64,000 nt of DNA from Arabidopsis thaliana (Eukaryota; Streptophyta; Magnoliopsida; Brassicales; Brassicaceae). The DNA lies in assembly GCF_000001735.4 (NCBI RefSeq), contig NC_003070.9, positions 23,545,971-23,609,970 on the forward strand, read 5' to 3'. The position numbers and the translations under genes are program-made. Below the pieces are notes generated by a model. The model made no database searches. It worked only from the letters and a program-made list of their open reading frames with translations, and was not told the DNA's origin. Shown here piece after piece: positions 21,525 to 33,129 of this stretch; position 1 is the first letter of the stretch; each line of letters begins with the position of its first letter.

Positions 21525-23525
21525 ATGAAGATTGATTTTTCTGAGCCAGAGTGCAGTAACTGTTACCAGTTTACCAATCCAGACCTACTTAATACTCCAG
21601 AATCCGAACAGAGCAATGTGATTGGCTCATCCATCACTTCAGTGCCGGTTAATGATGGACCAGTTCCACCTCTTGAACTTGATTCTGCTGCTGTTGTTTC
21701 AACTTCAACATCATCTCCAGTTCAAGCTCTTGGACATGATTCTGGTGCTACAGTTTCTACCTCAACATCATCTCCAGTTCAAATTTTTTCTTCACCATTC
21801 AGCTTCGGATCCGCTCATGCTGCCATCACACCCGTTAGTTCGGGACCAGCGCCATCTCCTACATTTGGTGAGCCTCGCATTCTCCTAGCTACTTCTGGTT
21901 CCGGTGCGTCTGCCACTTCCACATCCTCAACTTCATCTCCACTTCACAGTTCTTCACCATTCAGTTTCGGATCCGCTCCTGCTGCCATCACATCCGTTAG
22001 TTCTGGTCCAGCGCAATCTCCTGCCTCATCACCTAGATTATGGATCGATAGATTTGCTACATCATCTAGTGCATCTGCCACTTCCTCATCCTCAACTTCA
22101 TCTCCATTTCACAGTTCTTCACTACTCGGATTCGCTCCTGCTGTTACATCAGTTAGTTCGGCACCAACCCCAGCTTGTGGTCCAACCCAAGCTTTTGGTC
22201 AACCAACACAAGCTTTCGGTCTAAGTATGTTCGGTTCAACACCTAGATTCGAGATAACTGGTTTTCCCTTCCAAGCTAGTGCATCAAGAAATTCCCCATC
22301 TCCTAGCTTTGGGCCAGCGCATAATTGTGGCAAGCCTGCTTTTGGTTCACCGTTTGGGAACAATGTTGCTTTTGCCAGACCTGATGTTGGTATCTCGCCA
22401 GTAGCTTCCTCCTCCACTAGTACTGAAATTTTTGGTGCAACTCCAGCGAGTTTGTTTTCACCTTTTGGGCCAATGCAAGCTCCTGTCCAAGCTAGTGCAT
22501 CTAGCACTTCCACATTCCCCCCATTTGGTTGCGTCCCACCATCTCCGTCGAGTGGTTCTTCGCTGTTCAACTCTGCTTTTGGTTCCCTGCCAGCACCCTC
22601 TTCTTCCAACTTTTTCGGACAATCCTCTTCCAACCTTCTCGGACAAAACCCATCGACTACTGGTGTTGGTTACCTGCCTGGATCTCCATTGAACAGTTCT
22701 TTTCCCGGATTTGGTGTTGGTTACCTGCCTGGATCTTCCTCCAACCTATTTAGATCAAACCCACCAAATTTTGGTGGTGGTTCAATCGGTGCAGGTCCTC
22801 AACATTTCGGTTTCAATGGAGATGCTTCTGTGTTGCCGAGCACGCCTTTTTCACTGTCCCCTGCATTTAGCAGCAATACCAATACTGGATCCTATCCTTT
22901 TGCATCTCATGAATGGAGTCGCCCCACTGAACAAGGTAGTATGAATCCTGGTTATGCGCCAACACATGAAGGGGATAACTCATCTGGTTGGAGTTTCCCC
23001 ACTAGCAAAGGCAACATTTATATTTCCATATCTGCTTCCAAACCTTATCTACACAAAAGCCATGAAGAACTAAGGTGGGAAGATTACAAGCAAGGAGACA
23101 AAGGTAATTAACTAACTAATAAGTTAAATCTTTTATACATATATAACATTTTTCTCTTTTATATCTCTCTGTAACATTGACTAATCTCTTGTGCAGGTGG
23201 GCCGTTTCCTGCTGCTCCTGCTTCTACCATAGGCTCAAGGCCAAACGCTGCTTTTTCACCACCAACTGTTTCTCCCCCAGCACATGGATGCACTGCATGT
23301 GGAGCAACCAGTAGCTCATCTGCTTCCCGTCACTTCACCTTTAATGGTGCCACAAGTCCTCCATCAGCTGCTACAACTCCTCCCGGGTTGTTCTTTCCTA
23401 GCACTGGTTTTGCTCCTATGATGTTTGGTACAAATCTTGCTGTTCAAGGCACAAGTCCAGCACTTCAAGCCTATCCTGTTCAAGGTTACATTCTTCTCCC
23501 GTTCGCCGCCATGACTCTGCAGTAA
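21525..23525 (+). CDS. FG/Ser-rich protein related to part of Nup98 (copy 2)
   Basis: Two exons (21525-23103 and 23197-23525) encode 635 residues. The start is MKIDFSEPECSNCY. Exon 1 contains an expanded set of Ser/Thr modules: VSTSTSSPVQ appears twice near 21700-21780, and SPFSFGSA(H/P)A is repeated near 21800 and 21955. Many FG, SLFG and FGPA motifs follow. The exon ends KSHEELRWEDYKQGDKG, an even closer match than copy 1 to the Nup98 segment I recall. Exon 2 is shorter than in copy 1 and ends QGYILLPFAAMTLQ. No Nup98 C-terminal autoproteolytic domain, signal peptide or membrane segment is present. The reading frame has stayed open in both copies despite heavy indels, which argues for constraint or recent expression. 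The function is unknown. Confidence 0.78.
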
Positions 23526-23815
23526 TTTCTTTACTTTCTCTGCATCAAACTCTTTCTTCCAAGTTTTAGGACTAAGTCTCTGTTTTGATTAAGAAACACA
23601 AAAACCAAATTGTGTCAACTTTATGATTTTGTCTTGGTAAAGATATAGCTATCATGGATGAAAACAATATAAGTCTTACATATTCTTTCTTCGAATTGGT
23701 AATACCATCGTTATTCCGACATCATTTTGAATAAATCAACAAAAAGAAAAAAAGTTTTCTTTCTACTATAAATTCCTATCTCCTCTGTTTTGTCAAAAAA
23801 AAAACAAAGAACAAA

Positions 23816-24920
23816 ATGGCAAGAATCATAATTACCCTCACTATCCCTCTGTTTTACTTCTTTTTCTTCTCTTTGTTATCTCACCAAACCATGTCTCAAC
23901 CTGACCACATATTTACTGTCTGCAATCCTACCAACAACTTTACACAAACCAGTTCATACGAAACCAACCGCGACACCCTACTCGCCTCTCTCCGCGAGTC
24001 TTCCTCTCTCGGACACTATTCAAACGCCACAGAAGGTCTTAGCCCTGACACAGTCCATGGAATGTTCCTCTGTAGAGGAGACATCACCACAGCATCTTGC
24101 GTAGACTGTGTCCAAACCGCAACAACCGAGATCGCCTCAAATTGTACTCTTAACAAAAGAGCCGTCATATACTACGACGAGTGTATGGTTCGATACTCAA
24201 ATGTTTCCTTCTCCTCTGAATTGGAAATCGTACCAAGCATCACTATTTACTCTCTTCGCTCTGCTCCAAACCCGACTCGGTTCAATCAAACACTTACTGA
24301 AAAATTCAGCGAATTGATATTCAACGTATCTTCGTCCTCTTTGGTTCCATATTTCGTGGAGGATCAAGAACGTGTGACACAATCAGAGGGTTCTTATGAT
24401 TTAGACACAATGGTTCAGTGTAGTCCTGATCTTGATATATTCAACTGCACCGTTTGTCTTCGAGTTGCGTTCTTTAGAATTTCAACTTGTTGCGGTTTGC
24501 CAAGTTACGCCAAGATCTTTACTCCTAAATGTCTTTTGAGGTTTCAAACCTCTGTTTTGTTATCTCCACCGCCATCTCCATCGGCTCCGCCTCCTCGATC
24601 TCCACCGCCTAAATCATCGCCACCTTCTTCTTTACCACAGACGCCATCGCCGCCGCTGGTTTTCACGCCGCCACAGAACGTTCCAAATCCTAGCGGATCG
24701 TTTTCCTTTAACGTTCTTAAAGGTCAGCATATTTCTATAGTTCTTTTATCATATTTAATCAGCATAGTGTGTAATATTTTATTATGATAGCTAATTAAAC
24801 TATATTATTGAGGGCCGGCTCTAAATATTTATTATTATTATTTTTATGACAGGAAATGTAATATTTGGGAGAATTGTTGTTACAATGACAGCTTTGGTGT
24901 TTGCACTTGTGGATCTTTGA
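23816..24920 (+). CDS. DUF26 cysteine-rich repeat secretory protein, array gene 1
   Basis: Two exons (23816-24722 and 24853-24920) give 324 residues. The signal peptide begins [20 protein letters not shown]. Two DUF26 (Gnk2/stress-antifungal) domains follow, each with C-x8-C-x2-[14 protein letters not shown] and [14 protein letters not shown] proline-rich linker ([16 protein letters not shown]...) follows. The small last exon encodes [20 protein letters not shown], a hydrophobic tail that ends the protein, as a GPI-attachment signal would. No kinase is present, unlike CRK receptors. A TATAAAT box lies at 23767-23773 and a shared upstream motif (CGAATTGGTAATACC) near 23692. DUF26 proteins bind carbohydrate or act in apoplastic defence. 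The exact role here is unknown. Confidence 0.88.
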
Positions 24921-27115
24921 TCATATTTCATGGATCATAAATATTGATGATTCGTAATAATTTGTATTCCTTCAATTTGTGTGATGTGTACGTTCTCACA
25001 GGATCCAAGATCACTAAAAATGTTAATATGGTTCCTAAAAAAACAAAGTTAATTATATGTGTTGATTCTGATGTATGTATCATGCATGGATAATTGATGG
25101 ATAATTGATCAATAAAAGAAGATTGGAGTCGATACATATCCATTTTTTCCTTTAAAGTTTTTTTTTCGTCCACTGTTATCTAGTAACTAACAACGCATAT
25201 CACACCTAATTTCAACATTCATTTAAAATAGCAGTGGTATATCGATCAAATATACCAAGAAATCACAATTTCAACCTCTATAGTAGCATTTTCGAAACAT
25301 GGTACATCAAATCTATTGGTTCCGTCTTTGTAATTGTTAGACTTGAAAGAAATTGTTATTATTCTTTGAATTTTTTTGTATGATTGTATTTGATATGATT
25401 GTAGTTTACATCTATTCTGAAATTGTAAGTCAAACTAAGAATAAAAAACGCAAAAGCATTAAATGGTTCTTAGGAGAATATCAGTTTACAAGTGGAATAT
25501 ATGTTGATCGTACATGTAATCTATTGGTTTGAGTTAATATTGTTGATGTGTTATCATTCATGTATGTAACTAACAAGAAAAAAGGTTGTTAATTTGGTTT
25601 TATTGTTACTTTGAATTTCTCCTCTATATTGGTAGAGTATTACTTATTATAATGTGTCTAAGTGATCCCATTTAAAGTATTTAAAGGTTGTTATTGTCAA
25701 CAATTCTAGTTTTTTTTTTTTTTGAAAAAATGGAATACAAGCTATCTTATAATTATCGTTTACATGGTTGTCGATTTCTTATTTGAAATTTTAAAATTAT
25801 TTTATTATTCCCACTTTGAATTACTCTTTTTGGAAGAATTTTCAGTTTATAAAAATTTATTCCCATTTGCTTACTAATAAAAGAAATAAACAAAAAAAAA
25901 GATGGAAAGAGTCCAAAATAATACTATTTCATGTAATACTATTCAAACCACTTCACAAAATTATTAAATTACTAAAACTGGCAAAAAAACTGTATTAAAA
26001 TAGAAAGGATTGACTAGGACTAGGATAAACTATTGTACAAAAATCTGACTAGGGTCATCTGAAGCAATCCAAATTTCGGCGGTTATTTTTTTTATTATAA
26101 TCATTTTCTGAATTTGTTCATAAACTAGCTTGAATAAATTAAATTATCATAACGTTTTAACATTCACAACTTAGCTAAATTACTCGTTGAATTTTCTTCC
26201 ACTCTCCAACTGAACTTTACAAAAAAAAAAAAAAAATCTACAACAATTAATATACCTTTTAGTTCTCTAGAGATAGCCAAAGTTTCCTCATTCGTTACTA
26301 CATAAAACAAATCCAATAATAAACGCTCAACATATTATTTATCAAAAGTCGTTAGATAAAATATCAGTATGCGTAAAATGTGAAAATGGGAAAACTATTG
26401 ATCAAATTAAGTTAAACGGGAATTGTATGATCCACGTCGTGGAACTTGAGGCAGTTTATATGGATTAGGCTTACCTATATATATCCATATCCTTTCGACT
26501 TTACGTTCTAAAATGAAAAAAAAAAAAGATTTTCTGAATTGTTTTGAAATTATATTTCTGAAGTGTTTTAATTTGAAATTATATTAGGTTTAAGGATCTT
26601 CAACTAAATGAATTTATAATTATTTTATTTAAGTTTTGGAATATGATTATGGTAATACTTTTTTGTAAATACCACAATTCTTCCAAATGATAGTTCGTGC
26701 TGTTTGTGAACAGGCACGACTTTGACCCTAGAAATTTTCTTCTTTGCATCAAATCTTTGTTTTCGAATTAAAATTGGATATAACAAGTCCATGTTTTGTT
26801 TCATACGCTTACAAAGCTAATAATATCAAGTCAACTTTATGATTTTTTCATAGTTTCAAGAACAAGTAACATTAAAAGATGATGTTTGTTGTTCAGATTT
26901 ATAGATTCAACTTGTTATTGATGAAATCATCTGATTGTTCAATTCTGAAACAACAACACATATTATATATATATCTTCTCCCTCTGAATTGGTATATATA
27001 TTAGGACGTTACATGTTTGAATGAATTAAAAAATAGGAGAAGATCTTTCCCTATATAAATGGCTAGGTTTCTGCTCAGTTTTAATCTACCTTCATAAACA
27101 CGAAAGTACCAAAAA
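24921..27115. other. Intergenic, 2.2 kb, AT-rich
   Basis: No gene supported. The right end (about 26740-27115) is the promoter of array gene 2, with TCTTTGCATCAAATCTTTG and CCTCTGAATTGGTATA (about 26981) shared with other members, and a TATATAAAT box near 27053. The rest is AT-rich with A-runs. Confidence 0.5.
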
Positions 27116-28240
27116 ATGGCAACTTTCATCAGATTCACTGCTCCTTTGTTTTGCTTCTTCTTCTTATTCTCTCTCTTTTCTCACCAAACCATGTCCCAAC
27201 CTCAACACATGGCCACTTTCTGCGACGACAGATTATCCGACAACTTCACACAAACCAGCTCATACAAAGCAAACCGTGAAACCCTACTTTCTTCTCTCCG
27301 TGACCGTTCCTCCCTTGGAACCTATTCCAATGCCACAATCGGTCTTAGCCCCGACACAGTCTATGGCATGTTTCTCTGCCGAGGAGACCTCACCAAAACA
27401 TCATGTTCGGACTGTGTCAAAACCGCAACCCTAGAAATCACTAAAAATAATAACTGCACTTCCAGAAAAACTGCTCTAATATTCTACGAGGAGTGTATGG
27501 TTCGATACTCCAATGTTTCCTTCTTCACGCTCGTAGAACTAGACGGGCCTTACGTCGCTAAATACTCTCTCGCCACTTTTCCTACTTCTCTTTTTAGTTC
27601 TTTCCAACAAACGTTATCCAATAAGGTAGAGCAACTAATTATCCTCATAGCATCAAAGTCTTCTTTGTCTGCTTCTACGCCTTATTACGTGAAGGATATA
27701 TCACGTGTAAATGAATTAGAGGGCTCGTATACATTAGACACGGTGGTTCAGTGTAGTCCTGATCTTGATCCAGCAAATTGCGGCGTCTGTTTGAGACTTG
27801 TGGTCAAAGGTCTCTCAGGCTGTTGTACCAATGCTCGTTTTGCTCAGTTCTATCTTTCTAAATGTTTTTTGAAGTATGACACAACCGGTTTGCCAACTTC
27901 TCAATCACCAAGCGGCTCATCGTCTATTAACGTTATGAAAGGTGAGCATAATATATGCCCTCGACTCTAATCTTTTTTTTTTTACAAGTTACGTCAAAAG
28001 ATAATGTTTTAATTTCTTCCCGCCAAGACACCGCAGCTGTTTGTGTAGTAATCAAACTTTATTTGTCTATGAGAACTATAAACTCGCCCATGATCTAAAA
28101 ATCCAACTATCATGAAGATAATCGACTGAGGAACTAAAATGTTTATGTGTTTGGATTTTCTTATTGTAGGAAACGAAATATTGAGGAGAATTTTCATCAC
28201 AGCAATGACAACTTCGGTGTTAGCACTTGTGGGTCTGTGA
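27116..28240 (+). CDS. DUF26 cysteine-rich repeat secretory protein, array gene 2
   Basis: Two exons (27116-27941 and 28170-28240) give 298 residues. The signal peptide begins [20 protein letters not shown]. Two DUF26 domains carry [13 protein letters not shown] and [13 protein letters not shown]. Unlike genes 1, 3 and 6 there is almost no proline-rich linker: the second domain is followed by [15 protein letters not shown]. The last exon encodes [20 protein letters not shown], a hydrophobic tail. It was the member least like gene 1 in linker structure and has the longest upstream spacer. A fragment of an FG-rich gene lies downstream at 28656. Confidence 0.88.
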
Positions 28241-28655
28241 TTCAATCCAATGATAATGAAGATTTTTTAAACTTTGTATTCTGCGATTGTGTGTGACGTG
28301 TGATATGTTATTTTCTTGTCTAATAAGAACTCATTCCGCATTGTCCGCGGAAAAAACTATTAAAAATATTATGATGTTTTAACAAAAAAAAAATTATGAT
28401 TGTATGATGACCTAAAAAATATTAATCATTATGTAAATATATAGATCCTCTTTTACTAATTAGTCGGATGGTAAAAATCCGGATCACTTTATCCTTAAAT
28501 TGTTTTTTATACAAACCAATTTAATTTATTCTTTAGTTTGTAAAAAACGTACAAGAAAGAAAGATTAATTAAGGAGATGCATGCAAGACATAATTGATTT
28601 TTTTTTCTAAATTTCCATTGTCCTCATCATATATATATTCAGAATCTGAGTATAG

Positions 28656-28857
28656 TATATTGGTTAATTATGGTGCACTTGCTGCTCCTACATCATCTAA
28701 ATTGCAGTCAACGCAAGCTCCTGTCCAAGTTACTTATGTTACTTCTTGTTGCTTAAGTAACAATCCTAGCACTTCAAGCCTATCATTGTTTCATTATTCT
28801 CCTATTCGTTACCATGTCTCTGAAGCAATTTTTTCTCCGTCTTCCAAAATTCTTTAG
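28656..28857 (+). pseudogene. Fragment of a third FG-rich (Nup98-like) gene
   Basis: Two patches of the FG-rich gene are recognisable: CGCAAGCTCCTGTCCAAG (compare 22475-22495) and CCTAGCACTTCAAGCCTATC, followed by a degenerate version of the conserved tail CATTCTTCTCC...GCCATG (compare 23456-23520). The frame is not maintained and the middle of the gene is missing. It sits ahead of DUF26 gene 3 in the same position that intact copy 2 holds ahead of DUF26 gene 1. Confidence 0.7.
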
Positions 28858-29479
28858 GGTGTCAAATATATTGAAATTGACTCATTTCATTCGTGATGAA
28901 GTTATAAACCGAACAATTGCCAATGCCCATGTACGACCGAACCCGTCATTAGGGTCTTGGACGCAAACATTTTGAACAATTTCTTTTCAATTTTGACGTT
29001 TGTGATCTTCACTCTCCAACTTGAAAGAGGATATCTATATATACATTACCGTATCTTGCTTATATTTTTTTACTTATATTTGTTATTAAGGCATATAACG
29101 CATGAGTCTTTTCGGAATTAGGTCAGCTTGTAAAGCTATATAAAGGCCCTTTAGAGCCATATCAATGATATAGTGATATAAAGAGAAAATCCTTTCATAC
29201 ACCCTAAAGGTTTTTGACACAAATTGTAGGACTAAGTTTCTGTTTTGCTTAAGATAAACATTAAACTCTGATCTGCGTCGACTTTATGATTTTGTCTTAC
29301 TAATAACATAATTATCATATATGAGAAAAAAATACACTAGTTTTACATATTCTTCCTCTGAATTGGTATTACCATATCCTTATTTAGACACTATTTTGAA
29401 AAAATCAACAAAGAAAAGCTCTTTTCATTCCACTATAAATTCTCTATCTCCTCTGTTTCGTCGAACAATACAGAACAAA
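28858..29479. promoter_or_regulatory. Promoter of DUF26 array gene 3
   Basis: From about 29225 it parallels the spacer ahead of gene 1, with TTGTAGGACTAAGTTTCTG, TTCTTCCTCTGAATTGGTAT (about 29350) and a CTATAAATTC TATA box near 29434. About 350 bases at 28860-29220 have no counterpart there and look like an insertion of unknown origin. Confidence 0.55.
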
Positions 29480-30334
29480 ATGGCAAGAATCATACTCACT
29501 GCTCCTCTGTTTTACTTCTTCTTTTCCTTGTTATCTCACCAAACCATGTCCCAACCTCAACACATGCACACTTTCTGCAGCGTCGACAGCTTCACACAAA
29601 CCAGCTCCTACGAAACAAACCGCAACATCCTACTCACCACTCTCAGCTTGACTTCCTCGCTCGTACACTATTTAAACGCCACAATCGGTCTCAGCCCCGA
29701 CACAGTCTATGGCATGTTCCTCTGTAGAGGAGACATCAACACAACATCTTGCTCAGACTGTGTTCAAACCGCAGCAATCGAGATCGCTACAAACTGTACT
29801 CTTAACAAAAGAGCTTTCATATACTACGACGAGTGTATGGTTCGATACTCAAATGTTTCCTTCTTCTCTGAATTTGAAAGTAAACCAGTCATCGTTCGTT
29901 ACTCTCTTCGTTCTGCTCCAAACTCAAACCGGTTTAACCAAACCCTATCCAATAAATTAGACCAACTGATTCCTAACGTCTCTCCGTCAACTTTGATACC
30001 GTATTTTGTGGAGGATCAAGAACGTGTGACTCAGTTAGAGGGTTCATATGATTTAGTGTCAATGATTCAGTGTAGTCCTGATCTTGATCCATCAAACTGT
30101 ACCATTTGCCTCAGATTTGCGTATGCAACAGTTTCAACTTGTTGCGGTGTACCAAGTTCGGCTCTGATTTTTACTCCTAAATGTATTTTGAGATATAGAA
30201 CCTTTGTTTTGCCATCACCAGCGCCGTCTCCATCGTCTCTGCCTCCTATATCTCCGACATCTTCGCCTCCTCTGTCTCTGCCGCCTCAATTGCCGCCTCC
30301 TCTTTCGCAACCACCGCCCCCGCTGAGCACTTAA
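29480..30334 (+). CDS. DUF26 cysteine-rich repeat secretory protein, array gene 3 (shortened C terminus)
   Basis: The ATG at 29480 ([15 protein letters not shown]) starts the signal peptide. The frame is open upstream, but that part lies in the promoter. 284 residues, with two DUF26 domains: [13 protein letters not shown] and [14 protein letters not shown] proline-rich linker ([14 protein letters not shown]...) follows, but translation stops at PLST (30332) before the NV(L/M)KG segment and splice donor present in genes 1, 2 and 6. The hydrophobic-tail exon survives only as a damaged relic at 30473. The protein should therefore be fully secreted rather than membrane-anchored, if it is made at all. 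Closest relative in the array: gene 1. Confidence 0.8.
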   Translation: MARIILTAPLFYFFFSLLSHQTMSQPQHMHTFCSVDSFTQTSSYETNRNILLTTLSLTSSLVHYLNATIGLSPDTVYGMFLCRGDINTTSCSDCVQTAAIEIATNCTLNKRAFIYYDECMVRYSNVSFFSEFESKPVIVRYSLRSAPNSNRFNQTLSNKLDQLIPNVSPSTLIPYFVEDQERVTQLEGSYDLVSMIQCSPDLDPSNCTICLRFAYATVSTCCGVPSSALIFTPKCILRYRTFVLPSPAPSPSSLPPISPTSSPPLSLPPQLPPPLSQPPPPLST

Positions 30335-30472
30335 TCCGTGGTTTTCTTGAAAAGAGATATATGATTGTTGTATGTATTGTTTAGAACTTTTAATCAAATA
30401 TTTATTCCTAATAGTTCACATACTATTGATAAGGAGGGTTTACTCTAATTTGTGTTTTTTCGTTTGTGGCAG

Positions 30473-30575
30473 GAAAATATTTGCGTGGATTGCTTTTACA
30501 ATGCCAGCTTAATGAAAACGGGTCGACGTGACATTAAGGTGTTTGCACTTGTGGATTTGGGACCAAATGTGATGA
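30473..30575 (+). pseudogene. Decayed last exon of array gene 3
   Basis: After an intact-looking acceptor (GTGGCAG), the sequence follows the gene 1 tail exon (GGAAAAT...TTGC...ACAATGCCAGCTT), then is broken by roughly 28 extra bases before GGTGTTTGCACTTGTGGAT resumes. An in-frame stop falls early. It no longer encodes the hydrophobic tail. Confidence 0.7.
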
Positions 30576-31362
30576 TTTATGGATTAATTTAAATAAATGA
30601 TTTGTGAAATAAAAAATAACGTTTAATCTGTGTGATGTGTATTATATTTTTATGATTTATGATCATAAAAAATGTTAATATTTTCCCCCAAAAAAAATTA
30701 GGTTTGATTCTGATGTTTATATGGATTGATTAGAAAGTTAAGAAGAAATGGAGTTTGATGCATGTCCATATTTTTACTTTAAAGGTTTTTATTTGTTATC
30801 TTTTCCATAAAATTGCAACTTTACATAAAAATGTCAAATCTAAAACTCAAAATACCTAAAACACCTTGCTGACGGAAAAAAGGTTAAAACCAAACACCTA
30901 TATCTCTCATTAATGACTTCCCTACTAATATATTTTTTTTTTAAATTATAAATTAATCTTTTCTTACCCGTTGGATTTTCTTTTGTCTATAGTCCAAAAA
31001 AAAAAAAAAAGATTCATGTGGTTCTAAACCTCAGAATATCTTCAGTTCTCAAAAAAACTAAAATGTATGAACAAGTCTTGTGCTTGGGTTTAGATCTTTC
31101 ACAAAACCAATGGACAACTTTATCTTTTGACTTTTTGCTTCATCGAACCTGCAAAGATATTCAACGTTTTATATATATACAAGAAATATGAAATATATTC
31201 AACTAAAAACAACAATAGTTATATATAGATTCTTCCTCTGAACTCGTCTACCACGTTTATGTGTGGACATTACGGATCTGAATGAAATAAAATAAACAAA
31301 GGTATTATTTAATTATATAAATCTATGTTACGTTTTGTCCTTTCTCATTAGTCATAACAAAA
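30576..31362. promoter_or_regulatory. Spacer and promoter of array gene 4
   Basis: AT-rich spacer. The promoter part shows ATTCTTCCTCTGAACTCGTC near 31229 and a TATATAAAT box near 31315. No other gene seen. Confidence 0.5.
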
Positions 31363-32284
31363 ATGACAAGAATCATTGATGTTTCCCTGTTTTGCTTCTT
31401 CCTATTCTCTCTTGGAGCCATGTCCCAACCTTCTCAAAATCTAACTGATTGCAACCAATTTCCCGACACTTATCAATCAAACCGCAACACCGTCCTCTCC
31501 ACTCTTCGTAATCATTCCTCCCTCGGAAGCTATTACTTCAATGCCACGGCCGGTCTAAGCCCAAACACAGTCTATGGCATGTTCCTGTGCATAGGAAACA
31601 TAAGCAAAACATCTTGTTCAAACTGTGTCCATTCCGCAACGTTAGAAATGGATAAATCCTGTGAATCTCATGACACATCTTTCATGTTCTCTGACGAGTG
31701 TATGGTTCGGTACTCGGATAATTCTTTCTTTTCACTCGTAGAAGATTCACCTGCCACCTTTAGTTACTCTCAGAATGATTCTTTGAGTTATCCGCAATTT
31801 TACAATCAAACACTTCCTGGAAAATTAGACGAGCTTATCCTCAAAGCCCCCTCATCTTTTTCGTCACCGGTTCCATATTTTGTGGAAGATAAAGAACATG
31901 TGACTCAAGTGGAAGGTTCGTATGATTTAGAGGCAATGGCTCAGTGTAGTCCTGATCTTGATCCAAGCAGCTGCACCGTGTGCTTGGGACTTGTGGTCGA
32001 AAAATTCTCCGAATGTTGCAGCCAATCTCGTTGGGCTCGGATCCACTTTCCTAAATGTCTTCTGAGGTATGACATCTCTGCTTTGCAACCAAACCTAACG
32101 AGTCTTGGCGTTACAACAAAAGGTTAGTCACAGTATATAATGTCCGTTTTTTCCTTTCCCCACCCTATGGAACTTATGTGATATATATGGCTTTGAATTG
32201 CTCCTTTTTTTCGGTTTTACAGGAGATGATATATTTGGGAGAACGTTTATTGCAATCATGATAGGTTTACTAATGGGTTTATGA
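31363..32284 (+). CDS. DUF26 cysteine-rich repeat secretory protein, array gene 4
   Basis: Two exons (31363-32122 and 32223-32284) give 273 residues. A short signal peptide begins MTRIIDVSLFCFFLFSLG. Two DUF26 domains carry CIGNISKTSCSNC and [13 protein letters not shown]. There is no proline-rich linker: the second domain runs into PNLTSLGVTTKG. The last exon encodes GDDIFGRTFIAIMIGLLMGL, hydrophobic to the very end. Genes 4 and 5 share the linker-free layout and the SLGVT junction, so they form a subgroup. Confidence 0.87.
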
Positions 32285-33129
32285 TCAAGTCTAGTGATGT
32301 AATAAAGATTGTAACTACTGATTTATATTTGTGTTCTCTCCATTTGGGTGATGGTAAGATCATAACCAGAGTAAACCGACGTTGACTTGGTCAAAGATTG
32401 AATGGAGATATAGCATCATGTGTTCTCCTATATTAGTGGGATTATCTCGCAGTACTCATTCCTTCGTATATTTAAGCATAGTTAATTATGGAATCATAGG
32501 GGAGAGAGAAAAATTGCATTGAACGTGCTCATAAGTCTTTGGGTGGTATACGATGATCACAACGAATCATGCCTTAATTTGGTGGTAGCGCAATTGAGGT
32601 AATCTAAATTACTAAATTTCAAGCTAAGAACGCTGTTAAATCATTGATGCCATTTTGAAAACGTTGTTATCAGTCTTAAGAAAATAGATGTGATCATAAT
32701 ACTAATATATATATATGATGGTCTATCGTGAAATTGTAAGTCAAATCAAGAATCAAGAATAGGGGACAGAGTTTGGAAGACAGAGATCGATTCAAGGATC
32801 TAAACATATCTTGTTTTCTATGTTATCTCCAACTGTAACTACTAACTAATATCCTCATAATCTTCTCTGCATCAAAACATGCCTTCCTAATTGTAAAACT
32901 AATCAGAGTCTTCTTAAACCCATAAAAAAGGGTCTTCCTAAACAAGTCTTATGTTTTGCTTCAGACAATAATACCAAAAACATGTACACTGCCCAGCTTA
33001 AATAATTTTGTATTATTCCTAATATAATAGTTTATATATTTAATTAAATTAATTGTGTCCAAAGAAAGAAAATAATAATAATTAATATGTTCTCACCGGG
33101 TGACTTATCTTTCATAAATGAGAAACCAA
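32285..33129. other. Intergenic, with a repeat shared with 35310-35540
   Basis: No gene supported. The segment 32790-33015 matches the spacer ahead of array gene 6. Confidence 0.5.
32790..33015 (+). repeat. Dispersed intergenic repeat, copy 1 (copy 2 at 35310-35540)
   Basis: Shared blocks in the same order include GGATCTAAACATATCTTG, TATCTCCAACTGTAACTA, AAAACATGCCTTCC, CTAATCAGAGTCTTCTTAA, AAGTCTTATGTT and TGTATTATTCCTAA. It is collinear and non-coding, and looks like spacer DNA duplicated with a DUF26 gene. Confidence 0.8.

Larger units (their letters stand above)
15871..23525. repeat. Tandem segmental duplication (two units)
   Basis: Unit A (about 15871-19627) and unit B (about 19628-23525) share the same order: the last codons of the DUF3527 gene, its 3' flank, a defensin-like gene on the minus strand, an intergenic stretch and an FG-rich gene on the plus strand. 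Matching anchors include AATGTC...TCTCCA (15871 and 19628), TTATGTGCATATATA (about 15940 and 19693), the cysteine-coding exons at 16321 and 20075, and AACAACGCCACAAGAA (about 17209 and 20810). Divergence is substantial, so the duplication is not recent. Confidence 0.8.

Noticed and set aside
22199-22633. 144-codon open frame antisense to the second FG-rich gene
   Set aside because: Low-complexity Ser/Pro/Gly coding sequence leaves stop-poor antisense frames. There are no start context, splice sites or known domain.
25816-25998. Lys-rich 60-codon frame in the spacer after DUF26 gene 1
   Set aside because: Composition follows the AT-rich background. No splice sites, homology or promoter features.
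28009-28245. Minus-strand open frame over the last exon of DUF26 gene 2
   Set aside because: It is antisense to a real exon and intron, with no domain or conservation among the paralogues.
29321-29479. In-frame extension upstream of DUF26 gene 3
   Set aside because: It covers the conserved promoter and TATA box and would displace the signal peptide. The homologous ATG is at 29480.
30215-30397. Arg-rich minus-strand open frame
   Set aside because: It is the reverse of the CCT/CCG proline codons in the DUF26 gene 3 linker.
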